Source: Comamonas aquatica NBRC 14918
GTDB taxonomy: Bacteria; Pseudomonadota; Gammaproteobacteria; Burkholderiales; Burkholderiaceae_C
NCBI RefSeq assembly: GCF_000739875.1
Contig: NZ_BBJR01000034.1
Location: forward strand, 62,001-126,000
Length of the DNA: 64,000 nt
Direction of reading: 5' to 3'
Shown: positions 1 to 9,080 of the stretch, piece by piece
Layout of the letters: every line of letters starts with the position of its first letter
Numbering within the stretch: the first letter of the stretch is position 1
The notes under the pieces: generated by a model
What the model saw: only the letters and a program-made list of their open reading frames with translations
What the model was told of the DNA's origin: nothing
Database searches by the model: none
Translations under genes and position numbers: made by a program

Positions 1-417
1 ATCAACGGCTGGAACATCACGCTCACAGGCACACCTGGCGCCAACGGCACCGACACCGTGACCGTGGGCAATGCCAAAGACTTGGGCGACGGCTACAAGC
101 TGAACGCCGGCAACGCCTCGGCCTTCCTGGCCTTGCGCGACACCACCATCTTCGACGGCGGCACCACGCTGAGCGACGGTTTCTCCTCGGCCATGGCCGT
201 GATCGGCACGCGCACCCAAAGCGCCAAGTACGCGGCCGAGTTGTCCGAAACCGTGGCCAACAACCTCAACGCAGATCGCACAGCGGTATCGGGCGTGAAC
301 CTGGACGAGGAAGCCGCGCGCCTGCTGCAGTACCAGCAGGCCTACCAGGCCTCGGCCAAGATCATTCAAACCGCGCAATCCTTGTTCGACAGCGTGCTCA
401 ACGCGGTCGGCGGCTGA
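1..417 (+). CDS. flgK: Flagellar hook-associated protein 1 FlgK, C-terminal end (5' truncated by window)
   Basis: The frame is open from base 1 and ends at a TGA at 415-417, giving about 138 residues of a C-terminus. The end carries the family signature: a helical stretch with GVNLDEEAARLLQYQQAYQA followed by SAKIIQTAQSLFDSVL, the D0 coiled-coil segment shared by FlgK, FlgL and flagellin-type axial proteins. FlgK forms the first hook-filament junction ring outside the cell. flgL follows 24 bases downstream, the usual flgKL order, so this is the tail of a flagellar hook operon entering from the left. The missing N-terminus is only a window effect. Confidence 0.96.
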   Translation: MNGWNITLTGTPGANGTDTVTVGNAKDLGDGYKLNAGNASAFLALRDTTIFDGGTTLSDGFSSAMAVIGTRTQSAKYAAELSETVANNLNADRTAVSGVNLDEEAARLLQYQQAYQASAKIIQTAQSLFDSVLNAVGG

Positions 418-441
418 TTCATCAAGGTTTAGGAGTTCTCC

Positions 442-1647
442 ATGAGCATTACACGCCTGGGTACGGCCAACATGTATGACCGCACCATCAGCAACATCAG
501 CAAGCAGCAAGCGGAACTGGCCAGCCAGATGGAACACACCACGGCCGGCAAGCGCGTGCTGCGCGCCAGTGACGACCCCGTGGCGGCCGCCCTGGCCGAA
601 CGCGCCCGCACCCGCCTGGACCGCATCGAGACCGACAAGCGCATGCTGGATGCGCAGACCGCCACCGTCGAGTACGCCGAAGGCACGCTGGGCGAAATCA
701 ACAGCGCCGTGCAGGAGCTGCGCACGCTGCTGGTGCAGGCCGGCAACGGCACCTACAACCAGACCCAGCGCGACACCCTGGTCGAGCAGCTGACCAGCCT
801 GCGCGACCAGATCCTCAAGTACAGCAACCGCACGGACAGCAACGGCCTGCCCCTGTTCCGCGGTCTGGACACCCAGGCCAACACGCCGTTCCCCAATGGC
901 GGCAACGGCATCCAGTCCGGCCAGCCCAACAGCAGCGAATACACCATCACCAACTCGCTGGATGGTGCCCTGGCCTTCTTCAGCGGCAAGACCGGCAACG
1001 GCGTGCTGGCCGTGGACGCCAACCCGGCCAACCAGGGCAAGGCCCACACCGACGCCGGCGTGATCAAGGACCCGGCCACCGCCACCGCGCTGACCGTGCA
1101 GGTGACCATCAGCTTCCACGACGACAACGGCGTGCTGTCGTACAGCCTGGATGGCGGCACCACGATGCTGCCCTACAAGGCGGGCGACGCCATCGATGTC
1201 GCCGGCATGGTGCTGACCATCAGCGGCGAACCGGCCGTGGGCGACAGCTTCACCGTCAAGCCCAGCGAAACCATTTCCGTCTTCGATGCCATCGACCACG
1301 CCATCTCCACGGTGCGCAACGGCGGCAACCCCGACGGCAGCACCAACTCCGGCGCCCTGGCCCATGGCATCGCCCAGTCGCTGGCCGAGCTGGACACCGC
1401 GCTGAACCGCATCTCCACCGTGCGCGGCGTCGCCGGGGACCTGCTGAACCAGGCCCAGCGCATGAACAACACGCTGGACGCCCGCGACGAGCAGGTGCAG
1501 GCCCAGCGCGTGGCCGCGGAAGACTACGACTCCGAAGGCATGGTGAAGGCGATTGCACAGCTCAAGACCCAGGAAACCGCGGTCTCGGCGGCGCTGCAGT
1601 CCTACGCCTCCATCCAGAAGCTGTCGTTGTTCGACTACATCCGCTGA
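442..1647 (+). CDS. flgL: Flagellar hook-associated protein 3 FlgL (hook-filament junction)
   Basis: The 401-residue protein begins MSITRLGTANMYDRTISNIS, the typical FlgL N-terminal D0 helix. It continues with ASDDPVAAALAERARTRLD, a conserved flagellin-family segment, and ends with the paired C-terminal helix YASIQKLSLFDYIR. It forms the second junction ring between hook and filament. A strong ribosome-binding site (TAGGAG, about 430-435) precedes the ATG. FlgL proteins are often near 300 residues in enterobacteria; the extra length here lies in the middle (residues about 150-280), the surface-exposed D1/D2 part, and is common in betaproteobacteria. It is co-transcribed with flgK upstream. 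The following gene starts 110 bases later and may or may not be in the operon. Confidence 0.96.
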   Translation: MSITRLGTANMYDRTISNISKQQAELASQMEHTTAGKRVLRASDDPVAAALAERARTRLDRIETDKRMLDAQTATVEYAEGTLGEINSAVQELRTLLVQAGNGTYNQTQRDTLVEQLTSLRDQILKYSNRTDSNGLPLFRGLDTQANTPFPNGGNGIQSGQPNSSEYTITNSLDGALAFFSGKTGNGVLAVDANPANQGKAHTDAGVIKDPATATALTVQVTISFHDDNGVLSYSLDGGTTMLPYKAGDAIDVAGMVLTISGEPAVGDSFTVKPSETISVFDAIDHAISTVRNGGNPDGSTNSGALAHGIAQSLAELDTALNRISTVRGVAGDLLNQAQRMNNTLDARDEQVQAQRVAAEDYDSEGMVKAIAQLKTQETAVSAALQSYASIQKLSLFDYIR

Positions 1648-1757
1648 ACGCTGCCCCCACTAGCCTGGGTGCGTGGTCCCGCAACGGCGGGGCCACCCGG
1701 TCCCGGGCGGCTGGCAACGGCAGCCCTCCCTAGACCTCAACACGGAGCGCTTGCGCT

Positions 1758-2984
1758 GTGGAATTCGTTCTGAATGCTTTGGTGATGGGCTATCGCCCGC
1801 TGTGGAATGCACAGCGCCACTTGGCGGGCGTGCAACTGTTCCTGCACGACACGCCCGACAACCCGGCCGACACGGCCCACCTGCTGCGCATCCTGCAGGA
1901 GATGTGGTCGCCCCACGCCCCCCTGCTGCTGCTGTCGCCGCAATCGCCGGCGCTGCTGCAAGGCCTGCTGGCCCAGATCGGCCCCAACCCCTCCTGGGCG
2001 CTGGAAGTGCGCGCCGAGTGGCTGAACGCCAACGCCCTGCTGCGCGCCCTGACCACGCGCGCCGCCGAAAAGGGCGTGCGCCTGGTCTGGCGCGGCAGCA
2101 TGGAACGCCTGCCCACGGCCCAGGAAGCCAACAACTTCGCCTGCAGCCTGCTGCACCTGGAACCCCAGGATGCGCTGGCGCTGATGCACGCCACGGCCGA
2201 CCAGGCCGTGTCCCAGCGGCTGTCGCTGCTGGAAGGGCAGATGTACGAGGACATCCACAGCCAGGCCCTGGCACGCCGCTGCCTGGAGCACTACCATGCC
2301 AGCGCCATCGCCGGCTGGCCCGACGAGGACGTGCTGCACAAGCTGCGCGGCGCCCGCGTGCTGCACCCCTCGCACGAGCACGTGCTGCGGCTGCTCAAGG
2401 CCGTCGATGCCGACCAGTCGCTGGAAACCTTTGAAGACATCCTCAGCGAGGACCCGCTGCTGGCCTACCGCTTCATGCTGTACGCCAACTCGGCCGCCCT
2501 GGGCGCGCGCAACCCCATCAACTCGCTGCGCCGTGCGCTGGTGATGCTGGGCTACGGCACGCTCAAGGAATGGCTGGGCACCCAGCTGATCCACGCCAGC
2601 CACGAAAAGGACCTGCAGCCCATCCGCCTGTCGATGGTGATGCGCGCCGCGCTGACCTCGCACCTGCTGGATGCCGGCGTCAGCCAGGAGCTGCGCAGCG
2701 AGGTCTACCTGTGCGGCCTGTTCTCACGCCTGCACGAGGTGCTGGACGAGCCGCTGGAGACCACGCTCACGCGGCTGCCGCTGTCCGAGCGCATCCCCCA
2801 GGCCGCCGTGCAGGGCGAAGGCCCGTACGCCCCCAGCCTGCAGTTGGCCCAGGCACTGGAAAGCGAGGACGGCGCCCACGCCATCCGCGCCCTGTGCGAG
2901 GAGCACGAGATCAGCCTGGAGCACGTCAACCGCACCCTGCTGCGTCTGGTGTGCGAATGGCCCAACCAGCGGCCCAGCTGGTAA
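1758..2984 (+). CDS. EAL-like/HDOD two-domain signalling protein with degenerate EAL half
   Basis: The 408-residue protein has a C-terminal HDOD domain (about residues 195-395), seen in DILSEDPLLAYRFMLYANSA and the helix around NSLRRALVMLGYGTLKEW. The first 180 residues have the size and order of the EAL half of YuxH-type EAL-HDOD proteins, but no EAL motif or metal-binding residues are visible, so c-di-GMP hydrolysis is unlikely. HDOD domains act as non-catalytic signalling scaffolds. The chosen GTG start has GGAG about ten bases upstream; an ATG at 1785 is an alternative. It lies directly after flgL, which fits a role in motility or c-di-GMP signalling, but this is inference. A long hairpin with a T-run follows the stop. 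Confidence 0.75.
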   Translation: MEFVLNALVMGYRPLWNAQRHLAGVQLFLHDTPDNPADTAHLLRILQEMWSPHAPLLLLSPQSPALLQGLLAQIGPNPSWALEVRAEWLNANALLRALTTRAAEKGVRLVWRGSMERLPTAQEANNFACSLLHLEPQDALALMHATADQAVSQRLSLLEGQMYEDIHSQALARRCLEHYHASAIAGWPDEDVLHKLRGARVLHPSHEHVLRLLKAVDADQSLETFEDILSEDPLLAYRFMLYANSAALGARNPINSLRRALVMLGYGTLKEWLGTQLIHASHEKDLQPIRLSMVMRAALTSHLLDAGVSQELRSEVYLCGLFSRLHEVLDEPLETTLTRLPLSERIPQAAVQGEGPYAPSLQLAQALESEDGAHAIRALCEEHEISLEHVNRTLLRLVCEWPNQRPSW

Positions 2985-2999
2985 AGCCATCAAAAATCA

Positions 3000-3090
3000 A
3001 AGCAACTGGCGCTCATCTGGCAAGCTTTTCGGATCGAAAATCCCTCAAACACCAGACAAGACCAGCGCCAGCAGCTTCGGTTTTTGACAA
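3000..3090 (+). terminator. Nested-hairpin intergenic element after the HDOD gene
   Basis: Two outer arms about 60 bases apart pair with each other: AAGCAACTGGCGCTCATCT near 3000-3018 and AAGACCAGCGCCAGCAGCTT near 3058-3077, which pairs with mismatches. Between them is an inner inverted repeat around TTTTCGGATCGAAAA. A T-run (GGTTTTT) follows the right arm. The layout is that of a rho-independent terminator and recurs elsewhere in this window with different inner hairpins. Confidence 0.6.
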
Positions 3091-3171
3091 GCTCCCCATG
3101 CCGTCGGTGAAAACGCGCTGGCGCGGCACCCCGCAGCGGCCTACAGTGCGCCCCTGTTGACCCCGCCCGCC

Positions 3172-3771
3172 ATGCCCCTGCACGAATTCACCGCCCTGCT
3201 CATTCTGGCCACGGCCATGAGCTTCACCCCCGGCCCCAACACCACCTTGTCGACCGCCATGGCGGCCAACCACGGCCTGCGCCACAGCCTGCGCTTCGTG
3301 CTGGCCGTGCCCGTCGGCTGGACCCTGCTGCTGGGGCTGTGCGCCCTGGGCGTGGGCGCGCTGATCACCGGCCTGCCCCCCCTGCGCGCGGGCATCAAGG
3401 CCGTGGGCATCGGCTACCTGCTGTGGCTGGCCTGGAAGCTGTCGGGCAGCGGCCAGTTGGCCCAGGCGCGGCCCGCGCAGCTGCAAATCAGTTTTGCCCA
3501 AGGGGTTTTGCTGCAATTCATCAACATCAAGGCATGGTTTTTGGCGTTGACCATCGTCGCAGGATGGGTCGCTGGCCAGGCCAACTTTGCCGAGCGCATG
3601 CTCGTCGTGCTCCCCGTCATGGCGAGCTACGCCTTCTGCAGCAACCTGTGCTACGCCTGCATCGGCGCTGCCTTGCGCCAGTGGCTGGCCCACGGCCGGC
3701 GCCTGCTGTGGTTCAACCGCCTGATGGCCGCCCTGCTGGTGGGCACCGCAGCCTGGATGTTGCGCGCCTGA
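3172..3771 (+). CDS. LysE/RhtB-family amino-acid exporter
   Basis: The 199-residue membrane protein is of the usual LysE/RhtB length (about 200-210). The N-terminal signature ATAMSFTPGPNTTL is the conserved first segment of this family. About six hydrophobic segments are visible, for example LRFVLAVPVGWTLLLGLCALG and AVGIGYLLWLAWKL. The family exports amino acids or related metabolites across the inner membrane using the proton gradient; the substrate cannot be told here. I chose the ATG at 3172; an in-frame TTG at 3157 would add five residues. No partner LysR-type regulator is adjacent. Confidence 0.88.
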   Translation: MPLHEFTALLILATAMSFTPGPNTTLSTAMAANHGLRHSLRFVLAVPVGWTLLLGLCALGVGALITGLPPLRAGIKAVGIGYLLWLAWKLSGSGQLAQARPAQLQISFAQGVLLQFINIKAWFLALTIVAGWVAGQANFAERMLVVLPVMASYAFCSNLCYACIGAALRQWLAHGRRLLWFNRLMAALLVGTAAWMLRA

Positions 3772-3997
3772 AGCGGCGGTGATTTTTTCGGCCCGGCCCC
3801 TGCAAGCCGCGGCGCTTCGCCCCACAATAGCTGCACCGGCGCCGCCGCCCATCCCGTGCCCGACGCCCATTGCCGCAGCGCCCGGCTATGCGTAGTTTCC
3901 GGGTGACACGGCCATGCCCCACAACGGTATGCTCTTTGCACCACGCCTTGTCCGGCACGCGCACAGTGCGCGCGCCGCTTCTAGAGATTGAGTAGTT

Positions 3998-5182
3998 ATG
4001 ACGAATTGGACCCTGGCTGCACGTGCCGCCAAGATGAACTCCTCCGCGATCCGCGAGATTCTGAAACTCACCGACCGTCCCGGCATCATCAGCATGGCCG
4101 GTGGCCTGCCCTCCCCCGCGGGCTTCCCGATCACGGCCTTCACCGCCGCCTGCAACGCGGTGATGGAGCGTGACGGCGCCGCGGCGCTGCAGTACTCCAC
4201 CACCGAAGGCTTCCCTGCGCTGCGCCAGGCCATCGCCGACTTCCTGCCCTGGGACGTCAACCCCGACCAGGTGCTGATCACCACCGGCAGCCAGCAGGCG
4301 CTGGACCTGATCGCCAAGATCTTCATGGACAAGGGCAGCCGCATCCTGGTGGAAAAACCCACCTACCTGGGCGCCCTGCAGGCCTTCACCCCCATGGAGC
4401 CCGTGGCTGTCGGTGTGGACAGCGACGACGAAGGCATGCTGGTCGAGGACTTCGCCGCCAAGGTCGGCAACGGTGCCGACAAGGCCCGCATCGCCTACGT
4501 GCTGCCCAACTTCCAGAACCCCACCGGCCGCACCATGAGCGAGGCGCGCCGCCAGGCCCTGGTGGAAAAGGCCAAGGAACTGGACATCCCCCTGATCGAG
4601 GACAACCCCTACGGCGACCTGTGGTACGAGGGCGAGCCGCCCCTGCCGCTGGCGGCGCGCAACCCCGAGGGCGTGATCTACATGGGCTCCTTCTCCAAGG
4701 TGCTGGCCCCCGGTCTGCGCGTGGGCTTCATCGTGGCCCCCAAGTCGGTCTACGGCAAGCTGACCCAGGCCAAGCAGGCCGCCGACCTGCACAGCCCCAG
4801 CTTCAACCAGCGCGTGGTGGCAGAGGTGATGAAGGACGGCTTCCTTCAGCAGCACATCCCCACCATCCGTGCGATGTACAAGGCCCAGCGCGATGTGATG
4901 CTGGTGGCCCTGGAGCGCGAAATGGAAGGCCTGGACGTGAGCTGGACACGCCCCGTGGGTGGCATGTTCCTGTGGGTGCGCCTGCCCAAGGGCATGAACG
5001 CCCAGGAGCTGCTGCCCGAAGCGGTCGAGCGCGGCATGGCCTTTGTGCCTGGCGCGCCCTTCTTTGCCGATGAGGCCGAACACAACACCCTGCGCCTGTC
5101 GTACGTGACCGTCTCGCCCGCGCAGATCAACCAGGGTATTGCCGCCCTGGCCGCCGCCATCCGCGCGCTCCAGGCCAAATAA
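3998..5182 (+). CDS. PLP-dependent aminotransferase, class I/II (2-aminoadipate/aromatic type)
   Basis: The 394-residue protein matches the fold-type I family of stand-alone aminotransferases related to LysN and to the catalytic domain of MocR regulators. Visible markers are ISMAGGLPSPAGFP at the N-terminus, ITTGSQQALDLIAK, the NFQNPTG motif, IEDNPYGDL, and GSFSKVLAPGLRVGF, where the lysine binds pyridoxal phosphate. There is no N-terminal GntR DNA-binding domain, so this is an enzyme only. It probably transfers amino groups between a hydrophobic, aromatic or 2-aminoadipate-type amino acid and 2-oxoglutarate; the exact substrate is not decidable. A strong terminator follows at 5220-5252, so it is transcribed apart from the next gene. 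Confidence 0.9.
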   Translation: MTNWTLAARAAKMNSSAIREILKLTDRPGIISMAGGLPSPAGFPITAFTAACNAVMERDGAAALQYSTTEGFPALRQAIADFLPWDVNPDQVLITTGSQQALDLIAKIFMDKGSRILVEKPTYLGALQAFTPMEPVAVGVDSDDEGMLVEDFAAKVGNGADKARIAYVLPNFQNPTGRTMSEARRQALVEKAKELDIPLIEDNPYGDLWYEGEPPLPLAARNPEGVIYMGSFSKVLAPGLRVGFIVAPKSVYGKLTQAKQAADLHSPSFNQRVVAEVMKDGFLQQHIPTIRAMYKAQRDVMLVALEREMEGLDVSWTRPVGGMFLWVRLPKGMNAQELLPEAVERGMAFVPGAPFFADEAEHNTLRLSYVTVSPAQINQGIAALAAAIRALQAK

Positions 5183-5190
5183 TCGCCTGG

Positions 5191-5252
5191 ACGCCACCCC
5201 GGGTGGCGTATCGTGCACAGCGCATAGCTTCTCGCAAGCTATGCGCTTTTTT
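5191..5252 (+). terminator. Rho-independent terminator after the aminotransferase gene
   Basis: A perfect 11-bp stem GCGCATAGCTT (5220-5230) / AAGCTATGCGC (5236-5246) with a CTCGC loop is followed by six T residues (5247-5252). Just upstream there is a second palindrome, ACGCCACCC-C-GGGTGGCGT at 5191-5209. The pair separates the aminotransferase from the PhzF gene, whose ATG lies 26 bases after the T-run. Confidence 0.93.
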
Positions 5253-5277
5253 GTTCGCTCTGATTGGGAACCCCGCC

Positions 5278-6222
5278 ATGTCCGCCCATTGCCCACCCCT
5301 GACCACCCGCCCGTTCATGACCGTGGACGTCTTCACCGCCGAGCCCTACCGGGGCAACCCGGTGGCCGTGGTGCTGGATGGCCAGGGCCTGGACGAGGGC
5401 CAGATGCAAAGCTTTGCGCGCTGGACCAACCTGTCCGAGACCACCTTCGTTTTGCCGCCGACGGAGGCCGGCCGCGCCCAGGGCGCCGACTACCGCGTGC
5501 GCATCTTCACCCCGGCCGCCGAAATGCCGTTCGCCGGCCACCCCACGCTGGGCACCTGCCATGCCTGGCTGACCCAGGGCGGCACGCCCCAGGACCCCAC
5601 ACGCATCGTGCAGGAGTGCGCCAAGGGCCTGATCCCCATCCAGCCCTCGGCCGCCGGGCTGGCATTTGCCACCCCGGCCACCCGCGCCCTGCCGCTGCCT
5701 GCCCACCTGCACCTGATCTACGAGGCCCTGGGCATCACCAACGAGCAGGTGCTGGACGCCGCCTACCTGGACAACGGCCCGCACTGGCTGTGCCTGCTGC
5801 TGGACAGCCCGGACACCGTGCTCGGCCTGGAGCCGGACCTGGCGCGCATCAAGGCCCTGGGCCACAAGGTGGGCGTAGCGGCACGCTACCAGGCCGACGA
5901 CGCCACGCCGCTGATCGGCCGCGCCTGCCGCGAGGCCGAAGCCTTTGCCACCGGCCTGCGCGCCGCACCGGCCACAGCCCAGGCCCAGCTGGAAGTGCGG
6001 GCCTTTTCCACCACGGGTGTCGAAGACCCGGTCACCGGCAGCCTGAACGGCAGCCTGGCCGACTGGCTGATCGCACAAGGCCACCTGCAGGCGCCCTACA
6101 TGGCCAACCAGGGCGCCTGCGTGGGGCGCGACGGCTGGGTGTCCGTGCAGCAGGACGCGCAGCAGCAGCTGTGGATCGGCGGGCAGACCGTGACCTGCGT
6201 GCGGGGCACGGTGCTGCTCTGA
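5278..6222 (+). CDS. PhzF-family isomerase/epimerase-like protein
   Basis: The 314-residue protein belongs to the PhzF phenazine-biosynthesis-like family, which shares the diaminopimelate-epimerase fold. Motifs visible are VDVFTAEPYRGNPVAVV at the N-terminus, the conserved FTPAAEMPFAGHPTLGT (positions about 78-94) holding the catalytic-region glutamate, and EDPVTGSLNGSLADWL in the second half. Most family members outside phenazine operons are of unknown substrate, and no phenazine genes are nearby, so the name should not be read as phenazine synthesis. The ATG at 5278 lies just after a terminator, so a promoter must sit within or right next to that hairpin, or initiation may be at the internal ATG at 5317. 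Confidence 0.88.
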   Translation: MSAHCPPLTTRPFMTVDVFTAEPYRGNPVAVVLDGQGLDEGQMQSFARWTNLSETTFVLPPTEAGRAQGADYRVRIFTPAAEMPFAGHPTLGTCHAWLTQGGTPQDPTRIVQECAKGLIPIQPSAAGLAFATPATRALPLPAHLHLIYEALGITNEQVLDAAYLDNGPHWLCLLLDSPDTVLGLEPDLARIKALGHKVGVAARYQADDATPLIGRACREAEAFATGLRAAPATAQAQLEVRAFSTTGVEDPVTGSLNGSLADWLIAQGHLQAPYMANQGACVGRDGWVSVQQDAQQQLWIGGQTVTCVRGTVLL

Positions 6223-6269
6223 GCGAAGGGCCCTCAGGCCACGGCCCGGCCGCGTTGCGACAAAGCAAA

Positions 6270-6284
6270 TAAAAATAATTATCA
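6270..6284 (+). promoter_or_regulatory. Fur box upstream of the imelysin operon
   Basis: TAAAAATAATTATCA matches 12 of the 14 defined positions of the Fur core TGATAATNATTATCA. It lies in a short AT-rich patch within otherwise GC-rich sequence, 53 bases before the ATG of the first imelysin gene. This is the expected promoter-proximal position for iron-dependent repression by Fur. Confidence 0.8.
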
Positions 6285-6336
6285 ATCGCGTAGAATCCGC
6301 GCACCTTTGATTCTGCCTTGTGCCACTGCCTGCCTT

Positions 6337-7524
6337 ATGTATCGCTATCTGATTGCCAGTGCCCTGACCCTTGGTACCCTCGCGGCCACACCGGCCTCCG
6401 CCGCCCAACCCGCTGCGACCAGCGCCCGCCCCAGCGCGCTCCAGGCCTCGGCCGTGGTGCAGCACTACAGCACCCTGGTGTATGCCAACTACAGCGACAC
6501 CATCGCAGCCGCGCAGCAGATGCAAAAGGCGATCCATGCCTTCCTGGCCAAGCCCAGCCCCGCCACCCAGAACGCGGCGCGCAAGGCCTGGCTGGATGCC
6601 CGCGAGTTCTACGGCCAGACCGAGGCCTTCCGCTTCTACGACGGCCCCATCGACAACGCCGACGGCCCCGAGGGCCAGATCAACGCCTGGCCCATGGACG
6701 AGTCCTATGTGGACTACGTGGTGGGCGATGACAACGCCGGCCTGATCAACAACCGCAAGCTGCCCATCACCAAGGAACGCCTGGCCGCGCTGAACGAGCA
6801 CGACGGCGAGGAGAACATCTCCACCGGCTGGCATGCCATCGAATTCATGCTGTGGGGCCAGGACCTGGACGACCACGGCCCCGGCGCGCGCCCCTACACC
6901 GACTTCGTGGACGGCAAGAAGCCGAATGCCGACCGCCGCCGCGCCTACCTCAAGGTGGTGACCGAGTTGCTGCTGGACGACCTGCAATCCGTGGCCGACC
7001 AGTGGAAGCCCGGCGTGAAGAACAACTTCCGCGCGGCCTTCGACCAGGGCGGCGACGAATCCCTGCGCAAGGTGTTCATCGGCCTGGGCTCGCTGTCGCG
7101 CGGCGAACTGGCGGGCGAGCGCCTGGAGGTGGCCATGGCCAGCCGTGACCAGGAAGACGAGCACTCCTGCTTCTCGGACAACACCCACCGCGACGCGGTC
7201 ACCAACGCCCAGGGCATCCAGAATGTCTGGCTGGGCCACTACCAGCGCCGCAACGGCACGGTGCTGCAAGGCCCCGGCCTGCGCGACTGGGTGGCAGCGC
7301 AGGACCCGGTGATCGCCGAAAAGACCTCGCTGCAGATTGCCAAGTCCGTGGCCTCGGCACAAGCCATTCCGGCACCGTTCGACCAGGCCATCCAGGGCGC
7401 ACGCGACAGCGCCGCACGCGCCAAGATCCAGGCCACGATCGACTCTCTGACCCAGCAAAGCAAAGACCTGGTGGACGCGGCCAAGGCCGTCGGCTTCGAA
7501 CAGCTGAACCTGGTCGAGCCCTGA
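6337..7524 (+). CDS. Imelysin-family iron-regulated periplasmic protein (IrpA-like)
   Basis: The 395-residue protein starts with a signal peptide (YLIASALTLGTLAATPASA). It carries the imelysin signature GWHAIEFMLWGQDL at residues about 164-177, the GxHxxE motif of the peptidase M75/EfeO-like fold. Imelysins are iron-regulated periplasmic or surface proteins thought to bind iron or haem; proteolytic activity is not generally supported. It is the first gene after a Fur box, and three further genes of the same locus follow on the same strand. This order of imelysin, DUF1111, imelysin and DUF1513 is a recurrent iron-regulated set in proteobacteria. The start was chosen at the ATG giving the signal peptide; an upstream TTG at 6307 is unlikely. 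Confidence 0.9.
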   Translation: MYRYLIASALTLGTLAATPASAAQPAATSARPSALQASAVVQHYSTLVYANYSDTIAAAQQMQKAIHAFLAKPSPATQNAARKAWLDAREFYGQTEAFRFYDGPIDNADGPEGQINAWPMDESYVDYVVGDDNAGLINNRKLPITKERLAALNEHDGEENISTGWHAIEFMLWGQDLDDHGPGARPYTDFVDGKKPNADRRRAYLKVVTELLLDDLQSVADQWKPGVKNNFRAAFDQGGDESLRKVFIGLGSLSRGELAGERLEVAMASRDQEDEHSCFSDNTHRDAVTNAQGIQNVWLGHYQRRNGTVLQGPGLRDWVAAQDPVIAEKTSLQIAKSVASAQAIPAPFDQAIQGARDSAARAKIQATIDSLTQQSKDLVDAAKAVGFEQLNLVEP

Positions 7525-7552
7525 GCGGCAGCCACGGCTGCCTGTCCTCCTG

Positions 7553-7573
7553 CACCGCGGCCTGGCCGCGGTG
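7553..7573 (+). repeat. GC-rich hairpin in the gap between imelysin and the di-haem gene
   Basis: A perfect inverted repeat CACCGCGGCC-T-GGCCGCGGTG lies in the 77-base gap between the stop of the imelysin gene and the ATG at 7602. It has no T-run, so it is more likely an mRNA-stabilising or attenuating stem within the operon than a complete terminator. Confidence 0.6.
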
Positions 7574-7601
7574 GCTGTTTCCGGGCCTTCGGCCCCTGCC
7601 T

Positions 7602-9080
7602 ATGACCTCCTTGCTCCGCACCAGCAGCGTGCTGGCCACCGCCCTGGCCTTGGCCGCCTGCACCGCCAGCCCGGCCCCTGGCGACACAGCCGCCAGCGCC
7701 GCAGATGCCGCGCAGGCCCTGTTTGCGCGCCCTGCCGCCGATGCCCAGCCCGGTGGCAAGACCACCGTGTTCTCCAACGGCCGTAACGCCTTCTCGCTGC
7801 CCGCCGCCAACCTTAGCGACGCCGAACGCACGCGCTTCGTGGTGGGCAACTCCTTTTTCAAGCGCAACTGGGTCCAGGCCCCGGCCTCCACCACCGCGCG
7901 CGACGGACTGGGTCCGCATTTCCTGGCCCGCTCCTGCGGCGGCTGCCACGTGCAGGACGGGCGCGCCCAGCCGCCCGACTTCCACAACCCGCTGGCGCCC
8001 CAGCCGTTTGCCGGCCTGCTGCTGCGCCTGTCGGTGCCCGGCACCGATGCCCACGGCGGCCCCAAGCACGAGCCCGTGTACGGCGATCAGTTCAACACCA
8101 TGGGCATCCATGGCGTCCAGGGCGAGGGCGAAGTACACCTGAGCTACGAGCGCATTGAGGGGCAGTACGCCGACGGCACGCCCTACACCCTGGAAAAGCC
8201 CCGCTACCACCTGCGCAACCTGGCCTATGGCCCCATGGCCCCCGACGTCATGGTCAGCCCGCGGATTGCCCCGCAGGTGATCGGTCTGGGTCTGCTGGAA
8301 GCCATCCCCGAGGCCGAGATCCTGGCCAACGCCCAGGCCCAGGCGGCCAGCACCGGCCCCATCAAGGGGCAGCCCAACTACGTCTGGGATGCCTACGCCG
8401 AGCAGATGATCCTGGGCCGCTTTGGCTGGAAGGCCAACGTCGGCAGCCTGGCACACCAGACCGCCGGCGCCTTCCTGGGCGACATCGGCATCACCTCCCG
8501 CCGCTTCCCGCAACAGACCTGTACCACCACGCAGAAAGACTGCCTGGCCGCACCGAATGGCAATGCCAAGGGCCGGCAGGGGGTCGAGATCGAGGACTAT
8601 GCGCTGGACGATGTCATCTTCTACCAGTCGACCCTGGCCCCGGCCGCGCGCCGCAACGCCCAGGACGAGGGCGTGCTGCGCGGCGAAGCCCTGTTCCATG
8701 CCGCCCAGTGCGCGCAGTGCCACCGCCCCAGCTACCGCACCGGCACCGCACTGTTCCCGCGCCTGAGCAGCCCGGCCCTGTCCGGCCAGGACATCACCCC
8801 CTACACCGACTTGCTGCTGCACGACATGGGCGAGGCGCTGGCCGATGGCCGCCCGGACTTTGCCGCCAACGGCCGCCAGTGGCGCACGCCCCCGCTGTGG
8901 GGCATCGGCCTGCTGCCGGCGGTGAACGACCACCAGCGCCTGCTGCACGACGGCCGTGCCCGCGGCGTCGCCGAGGCCATCCTCTGGCACGGTGGCGAAG
9001 CCGAGGCGGCGCGGGAACAATTCCGCCACCTGCCGGCACCCGACCGGGCAGCCCTGATTCAATTTGTGGAATCTCTGTGA
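7602..9080 (+). CDS. Di-haem oxidoreductase-like lipoprotein (DUF1111, cytochrome c)
   Basis: The 492-residue protein has a lipoprotein signal (ALALAACTAS, lipobox cysteine near residue 21), placing it in the periplasm on a lipid anchor. Two haem-c attachment motifs are visible, SCGGCH at about 111-116 and CAQCH at about 370-374, typical of the DUF1111 'di-haem oxidoreductase' family related to MauG and cytochrome c peroxidases. The family's physiological role with imelysins is unproven; oxidising ferrous iron, or releasing it from a chelate before uptake, is a reasonable inference. The stop codon overlaps the ATG of the next gene by one base, so the two are translationally coupled. Confidence 0.88.
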   Translation: MTSLLRTSSVLATALALAACTASPAPGDTAASAADAAQALFARPAADAQPGGKTTVFSNGRNAFSLPAANLSDAERTRFVVGNSFFKRNWVQAPASTTARDGLGPHFLARSCGGCHVQDGRAQPPDFHNPLAPQPFAGLLLRLSVPGTDAHGGPKHEPVYGDQFNTMGIHGVQGEGEVHLSYERIEGQYADGTPYTLEKPRYHLRNLAYGPMAPDVMVSPRIAPQVIGLGLLEAIPEAEILANAQAQAASTGPIKGQPNYVWDAYAEQMILGRFGWKANVGSLAHQTAGAFLGDIGITSRRFPQQTCTTTQKDCLAAPNGNAKGRQGVEIEDYALDDVIFYQSTLAPAARRNAQDEGVLRGEALFHAAQCAQCHRPSYRTGTALFPRLSSPALSGQDITPYTDLLLHDMGEALADGRPDFAANGRQWRTPPLWGIGLLPAVNDHQRLLHDGRARGVAEAILWHGGEAEAAREQFRHLPAPDRAALIQFVESL

